A DNA stretch of 64,000 nucleotides, from NCBI GenBank assembly GCA_044361315.1, contig JBIKJA010000015.1, positions 1-64,000 on the forward strand, read 5' to 3'. The translations under genes were made by a program, and so were the position numbers. Below are positions 34,194 to 43,768 of this stretch, piece after piece (the stretch's first letter is position 1; each line of letters begins with the position of its first letter). The notes under the pieces are model-generated. The model was not told where the DNA came from. It was given only the letters and a program-made list of their open reading frames with translations, and searched no databases. Source of the stretch: Crocinitomix sp044361315 (GTDB taxonomy: Bacteria; Bacteroidota; Bacteroidia; Flavobacteriales_D; Crocinitomicaceae).

Positions 34194-36038
34194 ATGTGCG
34201 GCATTGTTGGATACATTGGAGACAAAAAAGCTTATCCTGTTTTAATTAAAGGATTAAGCAGGCTAGAATATAGAGGTTATGACAGTGCGGGGGTGGCTTT
34301 ATTAGAGCCTGGTGAAGATCTTAAAGTATATAAACGTCAAGGCAAGGTGATTGATTTGACAGAGTTTGTTAATGGAAGCTCAACTTCTGGCACAATTGGT
34401 ATTGGTCATACAAGATGGGCAACCCACGGGTTACCAAATGATGTAAATGCGCATCCACACAGTTCTGGTGATGGTAAAATTACCTTGGTGCATAATGGTA
34501 TTATTGAAAATTATGCGATTTTGAAAAAAGAACTTGTAAATCGTGGACATGTTTTTAAAAGTGAAACGGATACGGAGGTGTTGGTTCATTTAATTGAAGA
34601 TGTAAAATCGAAAAGCGGGGTTTCGTTAGTAGAGGCGGTGCGAATTGCATTAAACCGTGTACACGGTGCTTATGCGATTGTAGTGATTTCTGCAGACGAT
34701 CCGAATAAAATTATTGCGGCTAAAAAAAGTAGTCCACTCGTAATTGGTATGGGCGAAGATGAATATTATTTGGCTTCGGATGCCACACCGATTGTGGAAT
34801 ACACAAAAAATGTGGTTTATTTAGAAGACGAACAAATTGCTATTATTGACCGCCACAACGGCTTACGAATTATTAGCATTGGCAATCAAGAAGTTTCGCC
34901 ATACGTTCAGGAACTTGAAATGCAATTGGAAGAGTTGGAAAAAGGTGGCTACGAGCATTTTATGTTGAAAGAAATCTACGAACAACCACACGCAATTAAA
35001 GACAGTTTTAGAGGTCGATTAAATGCGAAAGAAGGTTGGGTTTCGTTAGGTGGAATTAAAGATTATGAAGAGCAAATAGCTAAATCGGATCGGATTATCA
35101 TCATTGCTTGCGGTACATCGTGGCACGCGGCCTTGGTAGCCGAATATTATTTTGAGGATTTAGCAAGGATTCCGGTAGAGGTTGAATACGCGAGTGAATT
35201 CAGGTACCGAAATCCAATTATTCGGAAAAATGACGTAGTAATTGCGATTTCGCAATCGGGTGAAACAGCGGACACGCTTGCTGCCTTGAAAATGGCCAAA
35301 GAACAAGGGGCTACCTTGATTGGAATTGTGAATGTGGTTGGATCAACTATTTCGCGCGTGACGGATGCAGGTTCGTACACGCACGCTGGCCCAGAAATTG
35401 GGGTAGCATCTACCAAAGCTTTTACAACGCAATTAGTTTTATTAGCGATGATGGCTTTGTCGTTAGGTAAACGACGTGGCACAATTACCGATGAAAAGTT
35501 TAGCCTTTTACTAAATGAATTGGAAGCGCTGCCAATGAAAATTGAAAAATTATTGGAAAGTGATTCGTATATTAAAGGGGTGTCTGCCATTTATAAAGAT
35601 GCACGAAATGCCTTGTATTTAGGAAGAGGTACCTCGTTCCCGATTGCATTGGAAGGTGCATTGAAATTAAAAGAAATTAGTTATATCCATGCCGAAGGTT
35701 ATCCTGCAGCGGAAATGAAACATGGCCCAATTGCCTTAATTGATGAAAATATGCCCGTATTTGTAATTGCCACACAAGGCGAAAATTACGAAAAAGTGGT
35801 AAGCAATATTCAAGAAGTGAAAGCGCGAAAAGGTAAATTGATTGCCATTGTTACCAAAGGTGATACTACCGTGCGTGAAATGGCGGATCATGTGATTGAA
35901 ATTCCAATGTCGCATGAATTTGTGGTGCCAATTTTAGCAACGATTCCTTTTCAATTAATTTCTTATCACATTGCGGTAATGCGAAATTGTAATGTGGACC
36001 AACCTCGCAATTTAGCAAAATCGGTGACGGTGGAGTAA
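34194..36038 (+). CDS. glmS: Glutamine--fructose-6-phosphate aminotransferase (isomerizing)
   Basis: Makes glucosamine-6-phosphate, first step to UDP-GlcNAc for peptidoglycan and LPS. The N-terminal glutamine amidotransferase starts with catalytic Cys2 (MCGIVGYIG), then 'GHTRWATHG' and 'HNGIIENY'. Two SIS domains follow, with 'ACGTSWHAALVAEY' and 'LGRGTSFPIALEGALKLKE'; the C-terminal 'NLAKSVTVE' supplies the catalytic Lys. 614 residues, canonical. I see no glmS ribozyme upstream; only 3 bp separates it from DUF4270. Confidence 0.97.
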   Translation: MCGIVGYIGDKKAYPVLIKGLSRLEYRGYDSAGVALLEPGEDLKVYKRQGKVIDLTEFVNGSSTSGTIGIGHTRWATHGLPNDVNAHPHSSGDGKITLVHNGIIENYAILKKELVNRGHVFKSETDTEVLVHLIEDVKSKSGVSLVEAVRIALNRVHGAYAIVVISADDPNKIIAAKKSSPLVIGMGEDEYYLASDATPIVEYTKNVVYLEDEQIAIIDRHNGLRIISIGNQEVSPYVQELEMQLEELEKGGYEHFMLKEIYEQPHAIKDSFRGRLNAKEGWVSLGGIKDYEEQIAKSDRIIIIACGTSWHAALVAEYYFEDLARIPVEVEYASEFRYRNPIIRKNDVVIAISQSGETADTLAALKMAKEQGATLIGIVNVVGSTISRVTDAGSYTHAGPEIGVASTKAFTTQLVLLAMMALSLGKRRGTITDEKFSLLLNELEALPMKIEKLLESDSYIKGVSAIYKDARNALYLGRGTSFPIALEGALKLKEISYIHAEGYPAAEMKHGPIALIDENMPVFVIATQGENYEKVVSNIQEVKARKGKLIAIVTKGDTTVREMADHVIEIPMSHEFVVPILATIPFQLISYHIAVMRNCNVDQPRNLAKSVTVE

Positions 36039-36105
36039 ATGCTTTAACCTTACATTTGGTTTTCCGCGATTAAGCTTTTTGACGTGAAATTGTAATTGAT
36101 TGTAA

Positions 36106-36224
36106 GCGCCGCAAAAGGGATAGCAATGGAAAACCCGGATCCCGCGCGTGCGGGAGAGGATTTGGAATGAATAGCCCGACCCAGACATACCGATGTTTCA
36201 GTCGGGATATTCAGGGTTTTGCCC
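36106..36224 (+). repeat. Structured dispersed element, copy D
   Basis: The core 'GGGATAGCAATGGAAAACCC' and 'GGATTTGGAATGAATAGCCC' then 'GACCC' matches the other copies. The outer stem here is GCAAAA pairing with TTTTGC, completely different in sequence from the GCGTTA/TAACGC stem of copy B yet still paired. The first hairpin is TCCCGC(4 nt)GCGGGA. A further pairing CCCGAC/GTCGGG is possible. It lies between glmS and yceH and could also end glmS transcription. Confidence 0.68.
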
Positions 36225-36342
36225 AAAAAAATTAACTAAAAATCAACCCGAGCCTTTTTAATAATACTGGTGTTTTGGGATTTTGAAATTTAATTGATAC
36301 TTTCATGCTTACAAGCTATAATAAACCTTATATACTCAATTT

Positions 36343-37005
36343 ATGAATAGCGAAGAAAAATTTGAATTGCCTGTGCTGACATTTGAAGAAGTTCGTGTAC
36401 TTGGTGCCTTAATTGAAAAAAGTAAAACCACGCCTGATTATTACCCAATGACCTTGAATGGGGTGACGACGGCTTGTAATCAGAAATCTTCGAGAAATCC
36501 GGTGGTTGAATTTGATGAAGAAACGGTACTAATTGCCTTGGATAGTTTAAAACGCAAAGGTTTCGTAAGCCAAATTTTTGGAGCAGGAAGCCGAACTAAA
36601 AAATACGAGCAGAATTTTAGTAAAATGTTTGATGTTTCGAAAGGGGGTGTTGCGGCGATGTGTTTACTTTTTTTACGCGGCCCTATTACACCCGGAGAAA
36701 TTAATTCGAATGCTGGGAGATTGCATCAATTTCAGTCGTTAGCTTCGGTGCAAGAAACCTTGACGCAATTGGCGGGATATGAATTTCCGTTGGTGAAAGA
36801 ATTACCAAAACGTCCAGGGCAAAAAGAAGCCCGTTTTGCTCATCTTTTTTCGGGTGCGATTGATGAATCGGAATTTGAATTTACACCAGACGAACCTGCA
36901 AGAAAAACAGTGAATCACCTTGAAGCGCGGATTGAAACATTGGAAACTGAATTGGCCGAAGTAAAATCAAAACTGGATGAGTTGATTCGTGAGTTGAAAA
37001 GATAA
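36343..37005 (+). CDS. yceH: YceH/DUF480 family protein
   Basis: A 220-residue protein with the DUF480 signature: 'LTFEEVRVLGALIEKSKTTP' (7-26) then 'DYYPMTLNGVTTACNQKSSR' (27-46). This is a tandem winged-helix fold, suggesting nucleic-acid binding. The C-terminus (about 190-220) is a short coiled coil. Length matches the family. Function is not established. It is followed by a clear terminator. Confidence 0.9.
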   Translation: MNSEEKFELPVLTFEEVRVLGALIEKSKTTPDYYPMTLNGVTTACNQKSSRNPVVEFDEETVLIALDSLKRKGFVSQIFGAGSRTKKYEQNFSKMFDVSKGGVAAMCLLFLRGPITPGEINSNAGRLHQFQSLASVQETLTQLAGYEFPLVKELPKRPGQKEARFAHLFSGAIDESEFEFTPDEPARKTVNHLEARIETLETELAEVKSKLDELIRELKR

Positions 37006-37036
37006 GTCCCTTGTTTGACTTGTGGATTTAATTAAT

Positions 37037-37076
37037 TGGGTTTTAGGACAAAATCACGGAATAAAACCCATTTTTT
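37037..37076 (+). terminator. Rho-independent terminator of yceH
   Basis: TGGGTTTT (37037-37044) pairs perfectly with AAAACCCA (37063-37070) across an 18-nt loop, followed by six T. Confidence 0.7.
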
Positions 37077-37141
37077 AAACCGAAATTGACAAAAAAGGGA
37101 GGTTTTTGTATAATTGTATGCCTTTTTGTCGTAGATTTTAA

Positions 37142-37930
37142 GTGGGCAATATTTTTGAGAATAAAAATCACATGTTTAGTCAAAAAGTAACACGAATTTC
37201 CTTTTCAATCGCTTTTTCAATTGTTTTATTGATGTGGTTAGTATTTGCGATGGATTATTTATTGTCCTTGAAGTTATACCGTTATGGGCTGCATCCCGGC
37301 GAATGGTCGGGCTTGTGGGGAGTCTTCACTTCTCCTTTTTTACACAGCACGGCTGACATAGGACACCTTTTAAATAACTCGTTGCCAATGTTTATTTTAA
37401 CCTGGCTTTTGTTTTATCATTACCGCGAAATTGCTACTAAGTCGTTTTTATTGATCTTTTTTTTAAGTGGAATAGGCACGTGGATTTTGGGATCTCCGAA
37501 TTATCACATTGGCATGAGTGGGGTTATTTATGGACTAACTGGATTTTTGGTTTTTAGTGGTTTCTTTAGAAAAAGTATGCGGGTGGCCGCTATTTCGTTG
37601 TTTGTGATTTTTTTATACGGCAGTATGATTTGGGGAGTGCTCCCAATTAAAGCCGGTGTTTCGTGGGAGGGGCATTTGGCTGGATTGATTGGTGGAATAA
37701 TTGTGGCAATTTTATTTAAACGAACAGGGCCTCAACCTGCCAAATTAGGTTATGAAATTGAAGAAGAATTAGGCATTGAGCCTAGCGAACAATATTGGCG
37801 CGAGGATTATCTGCCGACCCCACCCGTAAACCCAATCCAGTCACCTGTTCAAATTATCCAATACACCTACACTTACATTCCTGAAAAAAAAGATTCTCCT
37901 TCGGAGGATGAAAAGGGGGGGATAATTTAG
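37142..37930 (+). CDS. Rhomboid family intramembrane serine protease
   Basis: A 262-residue membrane protein with about six helices. The catalytic Ser126 lies in 'HIGMSGVIYG' (GxSG) and His178 in 'WEGHLAGLIGG'. The upstream 'HLLNNSLPMFIL' supplies the usual HxxxN oxyanion-side motif. The cytoplasmic tail (about 195-262) is acidic and Pro-rich. Rhomboids cut transmembrane segments of other proteins; substrates unknown here. Start: GTG 37142 as given, but ATG 37172 (removing 10 residues) is equally plausible. Confidence 0.88.
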   Translation: MGNIFENKNHMFSQKVTRISFSIAFSIVLLMWLVFAMDYLLSLKLYRYGLHPGEWSGLWGVFTSPFLHSTADIGHLLNNSLPMFILTWLLFYHYREIATKSFLLIFFLSGIGTWILGSPNYHIGMSGVIYGLTGFLVFSGFFRKSMRVAAISLFVIFLYGSMIWGVLPIKAGVSWEGHLAGLIGGIIVAILFKRTGPQPAKLGYEIEEELGIEPSEQYWREDYLPTPPVNPIQSPVQIIQYTYTYIPEKKDSPSEDEKGGII

Positions 37931-37968
37931 CTGATAACCTGATATTCGATTTTAAATTTCATTCAGAT

Positions 37969-37995
37969 CGCATAGAAAAGCAGCTTTTCTATGCG
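37969..37995. terminator. Perfect 12-bp hairpin between convergent genes
   Basis: CGCATAGAAAAG (37969-37980) and its exact reverse complement (37984-37995) flank a 3-nt loop. It lies between the rhomboid gene and the sensor kinase, which converge, so a bidirectional terminator is likely. T-tracts are weak on both sides. Confidence 0.5.
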
Positions 37996-38102
37996 AAAAC
38001 ACCGAGACAAATATTTAAAGTATTCTGTTAATTTTAATGGATTGATTCCGGAAACGCAGAGAATATGGCTATTCCGTCAAATTTTAATTAAAATTTGGAT
38101 GG

Positions 38103-41100
38103 TTAGTTAGAGTCGGACTCAGGTTGATAAAGTCCCTGCCCAGCAACAATCTTCGGAAACGAAAGAAAAAACGTCGTTCCCACGCCCACTTCTGAATTAA
38201 ACCAAATTTCGCCATTCATCCCTTCCATAATTTGTTTAGACATCGCCAAACCAAGTCCTGTGCCTTTTGATTTAGTCGTAAAATAAGGCACAAAAATTCG
38301 GTCGCGTTCGGATTCTTGAATCCCTAAGCCATTGTCTTTTATGGAAACCAAATAATTGGTTTTGGTTTCGGTGAGGTTGATATCAATTTTTCCATCCACT
38401 CCCGGGGCAATCGATTGAATGGCGTTTTTAATCAAATTATTAAATACCCGCAACAATAAATCCTTGTCCGCCCAAATAATTGGCGTTTCCACGGGGACTA
38501 TGCTCAAGTCCAAGGTGTGTTCGTCATATTCGGCAAAAACAGAAACGGTGTTTTTTAATACTTCCGACAAATCCAATTCAATTTCTTTCGCTTTTGGCAT
38601 TTTTGCGAAGTTTGAAAATTCATTAGCAATTTTTGTCAAGGCATCAATTTGTTCAATCAATGATTTTGTGACCCTTTGTAATTTTAATTCCGATTCTTCA
38701 TCCGCTAATTTTACCGATCTTGAAAGGTGCTGAATCGATAATTTCATTGGGGTGAGTGGGTTTTTAATTTCGTGAGCTACTTGCTTCGCCATTTCGCGCC
38801 AGGCACTTTCACGTTCGCTTTTCGCCAATGCTTCGGCATTTTTTTGTAATTCCGCTACCTTTTTATTGTACTCTTTTACCAACTCTCCAATTTCATCCGA
38901 ACGCATGTATTCAATGGGTTCAGAGGTGGCGCCGATTTGTACCGTTCGCAAACTTTCTTGAATGTATTTAAGCGGTTGAATTAATCGGTTAGAAACCGTA
39001 ATGGACAAAATGGTAGAAATGGCCAACATAAAAACCATGATGTTGATAATCGCCAAAAGGAAACCAGAAATTTGATTTTCTAAATCGTGTTGCCGCGAAA
39101 TATATTGCACATTGACGTATGCCAAAAATTCGCCATTTACATTTAAAATTGGTTTATAGGCCGACAAATAATTCAAATTTCCGATAAACTCTTCGTGGAT
39201 AAATTCACTTTGATTGTTTAAGCGAATTCCACGGTACGCTTGGGGATTCATTTTACGTGATATCAACCCTTCGGAATAAATTTTTGGCTGAGAAGATGCT
39301 AAAAGTTCGCCTGTTTGATCGTATAAATTAATGTCTGTGACAAAGACATTCGAGAATTTTTTTAGTAGATATTCCAAGTAATCCGCTTCGGAATGATCCA
39401 AAAATTCGCGCTCTTTTAATTTACTCTCTAATTCGATTTTTACCGAACCAATTTTTTCTTTAATCAAATCTTTATTCGATTCTAAATTTTGTTTGGCAAC
39501 ATATAATCCCGCGCCAATTGCAAACGCAATAAGTGTCAGCAAAATCAACCCAATTAGCACCACCTGAATTTTTACATTGAGTTTGATATTACTGAACGAA
39601 AATCCTTTGTTTAATTGGGTATAGCCAAGTGGAATCAACAATAAAACCCCATAAATAATGAGCAAATATGAAAACGAAGTAAATAAGGACAAGCCAGATG
39701 AAAGTTGTTTAGAAACTACGGTATAATTTCCAAATTCATCTTGGTGTATGTAGTGACTGTAATAATCGTGAATTTTAAATCCGTTTTCCTTTCCAAACCA
39801 ATCAGGGGTGACGGTTGGAAAATTAAAATCTCCTTTACCCGATACCAAACGGTTGTTTACATATTTCCCAACCGAATAATTTAACAAAGGGTTCATGTTG
39901 GCCGTGCGTTCATCTAATAGTAATGAAGGCAACCCAATTTCATCTGGGTATTTGGTCGAACGGTACTCAACCATTAAAAACCCGCACAACGAATCCGACG
40001 CATAAATACTGTCCACCGAAACATAGCTTAACTTTTCGGTATAGTCAGGAATAAAAACAATATTCGGCGCCATTTCAGAGGGCATGCCTGATTTGGTAAT
40101 AATGTCTTGAATGCGATCAAACTTTTTAGGATCATAATTACGCGGATCATCCCGAATCGCTTTTTGCGCATCAAACAAATAAAAATTGAGTTGATACTTG
40201 TCCTTTAACCTCTGAAAATAACGTGCTTCGATAGTTTTAATAAATTCGGCATGGTTGTAATTTTCGTAGAGATAGGGCAACAAAAACCGATCATTTTTCA
40301 ATTGATCCCGTAATTCTAAGTAATCAATTTCAGTAAAAACGTCCTTGTCTTGGGCAATAGTTTCTGCCCTAAATTTTCTGGTTTCTAATTCATTTTCACC
40401 TGTATATCCCTGCAAAATATATGCGGCATAAAAAGAAATAAACGCCAACATACTAATTACATGAATAAATTTATAATCCTTTTCTTTGTAATGAAACCAA
40501 AGCAAGGAGCCACTCATAAAAATCGGCCAAAAAGAAGTCAATACAGCTTCGTTAAAATAAAATAAATCAATCAGCACGTAGGTAAAAGAAGTAAGCACCC
40601 ACAAAAACGAAAGCCTATTCCATTCAAATTGACATTTTTTTAGCTGAATGATAATGTATTGAATCAGTTTGAAATAAGTATAAAAACTAGCCCCAATAAT
40701 GGTAATACTCACAAAGCTGTAAATGTCTAAATCAAATAAATGTTCTAAATCAAAATTAATTTTAGAGTTATTTGCCAATGATTTTACGATCTCGTTAATT
40801 TGAAAGGCTACGTAATAACTTGCTAAAAATAAAGGAAGGACAAAAAGCATCAATTTTGTCTTCAAATTGTGCTTTTCAAACCAATTTCGGGTTCTTTTTA
40901 ATAAAAAATGCACCAAAAAGTAGAAAATCGCCACATTTATAATCAAATCAGCTAACGAAGGGGCAAGTTCCGACGAAGCAAATAATTCTGGATTAAATAA
41001 TTCAAATTTTCTAAAAATCCATAAATCGCCCTTTTTTAGCCAGAGATAACGCAGCGCAACTACCCCAAAAGGAATGATAATTAAAAGCACGGGGCGCCGC

Positions 41101-41798
41101 AACAATAATTTCTGAATGGCATTAATCAACAATTGTAAAAGAATCAAAATCCCGAGCAAATAACACGAAAAAATAACCAATTCTAACCAGTGATTTTTTT
41201 CAGCCTCCACCTGGGGTAGAATTGAAAAAATGACCTTTCCTTCGGCATTGTGAACGGGATAACCCTTGGCTTCGAAGGTGATTTCACCCTTTAAATGCGG
41301 AACAATTTCATCGGAAAAATTATTTACTAAGTCCTCGTTTTCGTAATTGTATTGATTTTTTACCAAACAGGCACCCACAAAAAGCCGCTCTTCGTTGCGC
41401 AAGGTTTTAAGCATGTACCACCCGTTTTCAAGCAATAAAACCTCGTGTCGCTCCCAATACGAATCACTAGGAAAAGGGAGGGTTATTCGGTTACTAGACC
41501 ATAAATCGAGGGTGTCGCCATTAAAAGAAAAAAATGCAAACCCCGTTTCTTTCTCAAAATCTTCGGCGTAGATAAACCGTTCGTCCTCCGTTTTTAAGTC
41601 TTTATACCCATTAGCAAAGTAGGTAAGTTCCGTCGATAAGTCCGCCGATTTTTCTTGAAAAGCTGTTTCAAAATCTAAAATCCCCCCTTTCTCAATATTC
41701 CGATACAATTGAAAATGGTAGAGGTACGAGCCTAAAATCCAGAACGCGAAGCCAATCACAGCCGCCCAAATAAATTGACTTTTTTTTTGTATCCTCAT
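38103..41798 (-). CDS. Large multi-pass sensor histidine kinase
   Basis: A 1231-residue kinase. An N-terminal helix (about 10-26) and a putative periplasmic domain (27-205) are followed by some eight membrane helices (about 205-455), a second extracytoplasmic region, further helices near 695-770, a third sensor loop (775-890) with helix, a HAMP-like segment ('SNRLIQPLKYIQESL'), then HisKA with the phospho-acceptor His1009 in 'VAHEIKNPLTPMKLS'. The C-terminal ATPase domain has 'NNLIKNAIQS', 'DNGLGI' and 'GTGLGLAMSKQIM'. The architecture resembles NtrY-type kinases. No response regulator is adjacent, so its partner is unknown. udk lies immediately upstream. Confidence 0.88.
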   Translation of the reverse strand: MRIQKKSQFIWAAVIGFAFWILGSYLYHFQLYRNIEKGGILDFETAFQEKSADLSTELTYFANGYKDLKTEDERFIYAEDFEKETGFAFFSFNGDTLDLWSSNRITLPFPSDSYWERHEVLLLENGWYMLKTLRNEERLFVGACLVKNQYNYENEDLVNNFSDEIVPHLKGEITFEAKGYPVHNAEGKVIFSILPQVEAEKNHWLELVIFSCYLLGILILLQLLINAIQKLLLRRPVLLIIIPFGVVALRYLWLKKGDLWIFRKFELFNPELFASSELAPSLADLIINVAIFYFLVHFLLKRTRNWFEKHNLKTKLMLFVLPLFLASYYVAFQINEIVKSLANNSKINFDLEHLFDLDIYSFVSITIIGASFYTYFKLIQYIIIQLKKCQFEWNRLSFLWVLTSFTYVLIDLFYFNEAVLTSFWPIFMSGSLLWFHYKEKDYKFIHVISMLAFISFYAAYILQGYTGENELETRKFRAETIAQDKDVFTEIDYLELRDQLKNDRFLLPYLYENYNHAEFIKTIEARYFQRLKDKYQLNFYLFDAQKAIRDDPRNYDPKKFDRIQDIITKSGMPSEMAPNIVFIPDYTEKLSYVSVDSIYASDSLCGFLMVEYRSTKYPDEIGLPSLLLDERTANMNPLLNYSVGKYVNNRLVSGKGDFNFPTVTPDWFGKENGFKIHDYYSHYIHQDEFGNYTVVSKQLSSGLSLFTSFSYLLIIYGVLLLIPLGYTQLNKGFSFSNIKLNVKIQVVLIGLILLTLIAFAIGAGLYVAKQNLESNKDLIKEKIGSVKIELESKLKEREFLDHSEADYLEYLLKKFSNVFVTDINLYDQTGELLASSQPKIYSEGLISRKMNPQAYRGIRLNNQSEFIHEEFIGNLNYLSAYKPILNVNGEFLAYVNVQYISRQHDLENQISGFLLAIINIMVFMLAISTILSITVSNRLIQPLKYIQESLRTVQIGATSEPIEYMRSDEIGELVKEYNKKVAELQKNAEALAKSERESAWREMAKQVAHEIKNPLTPMKLSIQHLSRSVKLADEESELKLQRVTKSLIEQIDALTKIANEFSNFAKMPKAKEIELDLSEVLKNTVSVFAEYDEHTLDLSIVPVETPIIWADKDLLLRVFNNLIKNAIQSIAPGVDGKIDINLTETKTNYLVSIKDNGLGIQESERDRIFVPYFTTKSKGTGLGLAMSKQIMEGMNGEIWFNSEVGVGTTFFLSFPKIVAGQGLYQPESDSN

Positions 41799-41825
41799 CC
41801 TAGTTCGCTCGCAAAAATGATACCG

Positions 41826-42449
41826 TTATTCAAACGACAAATCAAGTTTCTCATGAATCTTAGCGAGTAAGATATGAATATTATCATCAAAACCTTCATT
41901 ATTTGTGATAATCAAGTCAGATTCATCCTTAAAAGGTTCCACATGCGCTTTATACGATGGCAAAACATGATTTTGCCATTGATAAATAATATCCTCGGCA
42001 GCATAATTTCGTTCGTTCATATCCCGGTGCAACCTTCTTTGCAATTGCAACTCCTTTTCCACCATTAAATACACCGAATAATCCAAAATTGTGCGCAAAA
42101 ACGGATAATACATCACATACAACCCTTCCACAATCAACAATTCTTTGGGTTCAATAAATTGTTCCGCCTTTTCTTGTTGCGGATTGTTAAAACCGTACAC
42201 TGCTTGTCTAATTTGCTCGCCTTTGGTGAGTAATTGAATGTCTTTTTCCAAATTCGCAGCATCCAAGGCCGTTGGTAAATCAAAATTAATTACCCCGTTC
42301 TCATCCTTTTGTTGGGCTTCTTTGGGCAGGTAATAATTGTCTAACGAAAAGGTAGAAGCCCGCCCTTTAAATTCTTTGTACAACAAATTAATCAAGGTCG
42401 TTTTACCGACCCCGCTCCCACCTGTAATCCCAACAATAAATCGAACCAT
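41826..42449 (-). CDS. udk: Uridine kinase
   Basis: A 207-residue P-loop kinase that phosphorylates uridine (and cytidine) in pyrimidine salvage. The Walker A motif 'GITGGSGVGKTTLI' is at residues 7-20. 'SLDNYYLP' (about 36-43) and 'FDLPTALD' (58-65) are uridine-kinase signatures, followed by 'VEGLYVMYYPFL'. Length is canonical. The kinase gene follows 27 bp downstream and may be co-transcribed. Confidence 0.92.
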   Translation of the reverse strand: MVRFIVGITGGSGVGKTTLINLLYKEFKGRASTFSLDNYYLPKEAQQKDENGVINFDLPTALDAANLEKDIQLLTKGEQIRQAVYGFNNPQQEKAEQFIEPKELLIVEGLYVMYYPFLRTILDYSVYLMVEKELQLQRRLHRDMNERNYAAEDIIYQWQNHVLPSYKAHVEPFKDESDLIITNNEGFDDNIHILLAKIHEKLDLSFE

Positions 42450-42719
42450 TCAACACCAGTTAATTTTTTCCGAAAATACAAAAAATGAAAGAAAACAAAC
42501 CATCCCATTCAAATTTATCCGTGCTAAACATCATCTTATTTCCAACCAAATAACATTTTTAGCCCTAAAAAATCAAACAAACAAAAAGCAAATTGGTCCC
42601 TCCATCAACTCATTTTAAACGATTCTAACACAAAATGTAACCCCATTCGCATAAAATCGGCTAAATTGCGTTTTTTTAGATCGAAATAGCGACATATCAT
42701 ACCAGAAAAAAAAATATCA

Positions 42720-43403
42720 TTGGTTCTCCCCTGCTACAATCCCCCTTCAGATTGGGAAAAAGTAGTCGCTCAATCCATCAAGTCAATTGAAAAAGCGGGA
42801 GAAATCGCCATTGCTTTAATTTTGGTTAACGATGGTTCTACCAAAAATGTATCCGATCATGCCATCAATTACTTAAAAAACGAATTGGCGGATTTTACCT
42901 ACATTTCTTATCTTCAGAATCGTGGAAAAGGGTATGCGTTGCGACAAGGAGTTTCCAGGGTCACCACCGATTTAATTATTTATACCGATATCGATTTTCC
43001 GTACACCGAAGAAAGTTTTTTCGAAATTTATAACGGTTTACAAAATGGATTCGATGTAGTACCAGGTCATCGCGGAGCGGCCTATTACAGCAACACCCCA
43101 TACATCCGCAAAATAATCTCCAAATTTTTACGCTGGACCCTTAAAACCTTCCTCCGCCTCCCAACTGATGATTCGCAGTGTGGGATCAAAGGATTCAATA
43201 AAATCGGTGCTTCGGTGTTTTTAACTACACAAATCGACCGTTTTTTATTCGATCTAGAATTTATTAAACTATCAGCAAAACGAAAGGTTAAATTTCAAAA
43301 AGTAACCGTTCACCTCAAACCAAATGTGGTGTTTAGCAAAGTGAATTTCCGCATCCTTCTGCGCGAATCGTTCAATTTCTTCAAAATCCTTTTCAGAAGG
43401 TGA
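42720..43403 (+). CDS. Family 2 glycosyltransferase with no ATG start
   Basis: A GT-A fold glycosyltransferase resembling dolichyl/undecaprenyl-phosphate hexose transferases. 'LVLPCYNPP' (strand 1), 'ILVNDGSTKN' (nucleotide site), 'NRGKGYALRQGV', and the DxD-like 'YTDIDFPYTEES'; 'DSQCGIKGFNK' follows. The usual family start (x-I-S-x-VLPCYN) would lie upstream, and the in-frame region before TTG 42720 reads IPEKKIS after a stop at about 42688 with no ATG/GTG. So translation starts at TTG 42720 or at ATA/ATC codons upstream, or the natural start was lost. It is followed at once by repeat copy C. Confidence 0.78.
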   Translation: MVLPCYNPPSDWEKVVAQSIKSIEKAGEIAIALILVNDGSTKNVSDHAINYLKNELADFTYISYLQNRGKGYALRQGVSRVTTDLIIYTDIDFPYTEESFFEIYNGLQNGFDVVPGHRGAAYYSNTPYIRKIISKFLRWTLKTFLRLPTDDSQCGIKGFNKIGASVFLTTQIDRFLFDLEFIKLSAKRKVKFQKVTVHLKPNVVFSKVNFRILLRESFNFFKILFRR

Positions 43404-43413
43404 TTTTTTTCTT

Positions 43414-43509
43414 GGGCGTTCCCACCAAAAAATTGGGGTCGGGTGTTCTCTCCAATACAAAGTTGGCAAAGGCCGCCAACTTCGGGTTTTCCGCACCACC
43501 CCCTAACGC
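43414..43509 (-). repeat. Structured dispersed element, copy C
   Basis: Read on the minus strand it aligns along nearly its whole length with copy B: GCGTT outer stem with AACGC, hairpin AAGTTGGC(gap)GCCAACTT, 'TATTGGAGAGAACACCCGACC' type core (split here), and a second short hairpin. It lies 11 bp beyond the glycosyltransferase stop and beside the toxin-immunity relic. Confidence 0.7.
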
Positions 43510-43604
43510 GAAATCCTTAATGCTGTTCGTAATTTTGCCCAATCATGTTATACGACCAATCAATCCTAGTAAAATGAAAAACGACACCAGAGCTCGAGGA
43601 ATAA

Positions 43605-43766
43605 TTAGCCGGGTTTTTTGATACTAAGGTTGTTTTGTTGTTGGAGGAGTTGAATTCTTTCATTGGTAGAGCTAAAAATCCAACCCAAAAAGAACTTTTG
43701 GACAATGCTATAGAAATGGATAAAATGTTTGGATCGAAATTTTTACCAAAAAAATTAAATAAATAA
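43605..43766 (+). pseudogene. C-terminal relic of an unidentified gene, possibly a toxin
   Basis: A frame open only after a stop at 43602 encodes 'GFFDTKVVLLLEELNSFIG' and 'NPTQKELLDNAIEMDKMFG', ending at TAA 43764-43766. It reads like the end of a helical protein. Because it directly precedes an immunity-like relic, it could be what is left of a polymorphic toxin. That link is inference, and no catalytic motif remains. Confidence 0.35.
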
Positions 43767-43768
43767 TT

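Noticed and set aside
43400..43621. Frame of 73 codons after the glycosyltransferase
   Set aside because: It runs through dispersed element copy C and has no protein-like pattern; the likely coding relic nearby uses a different frame.
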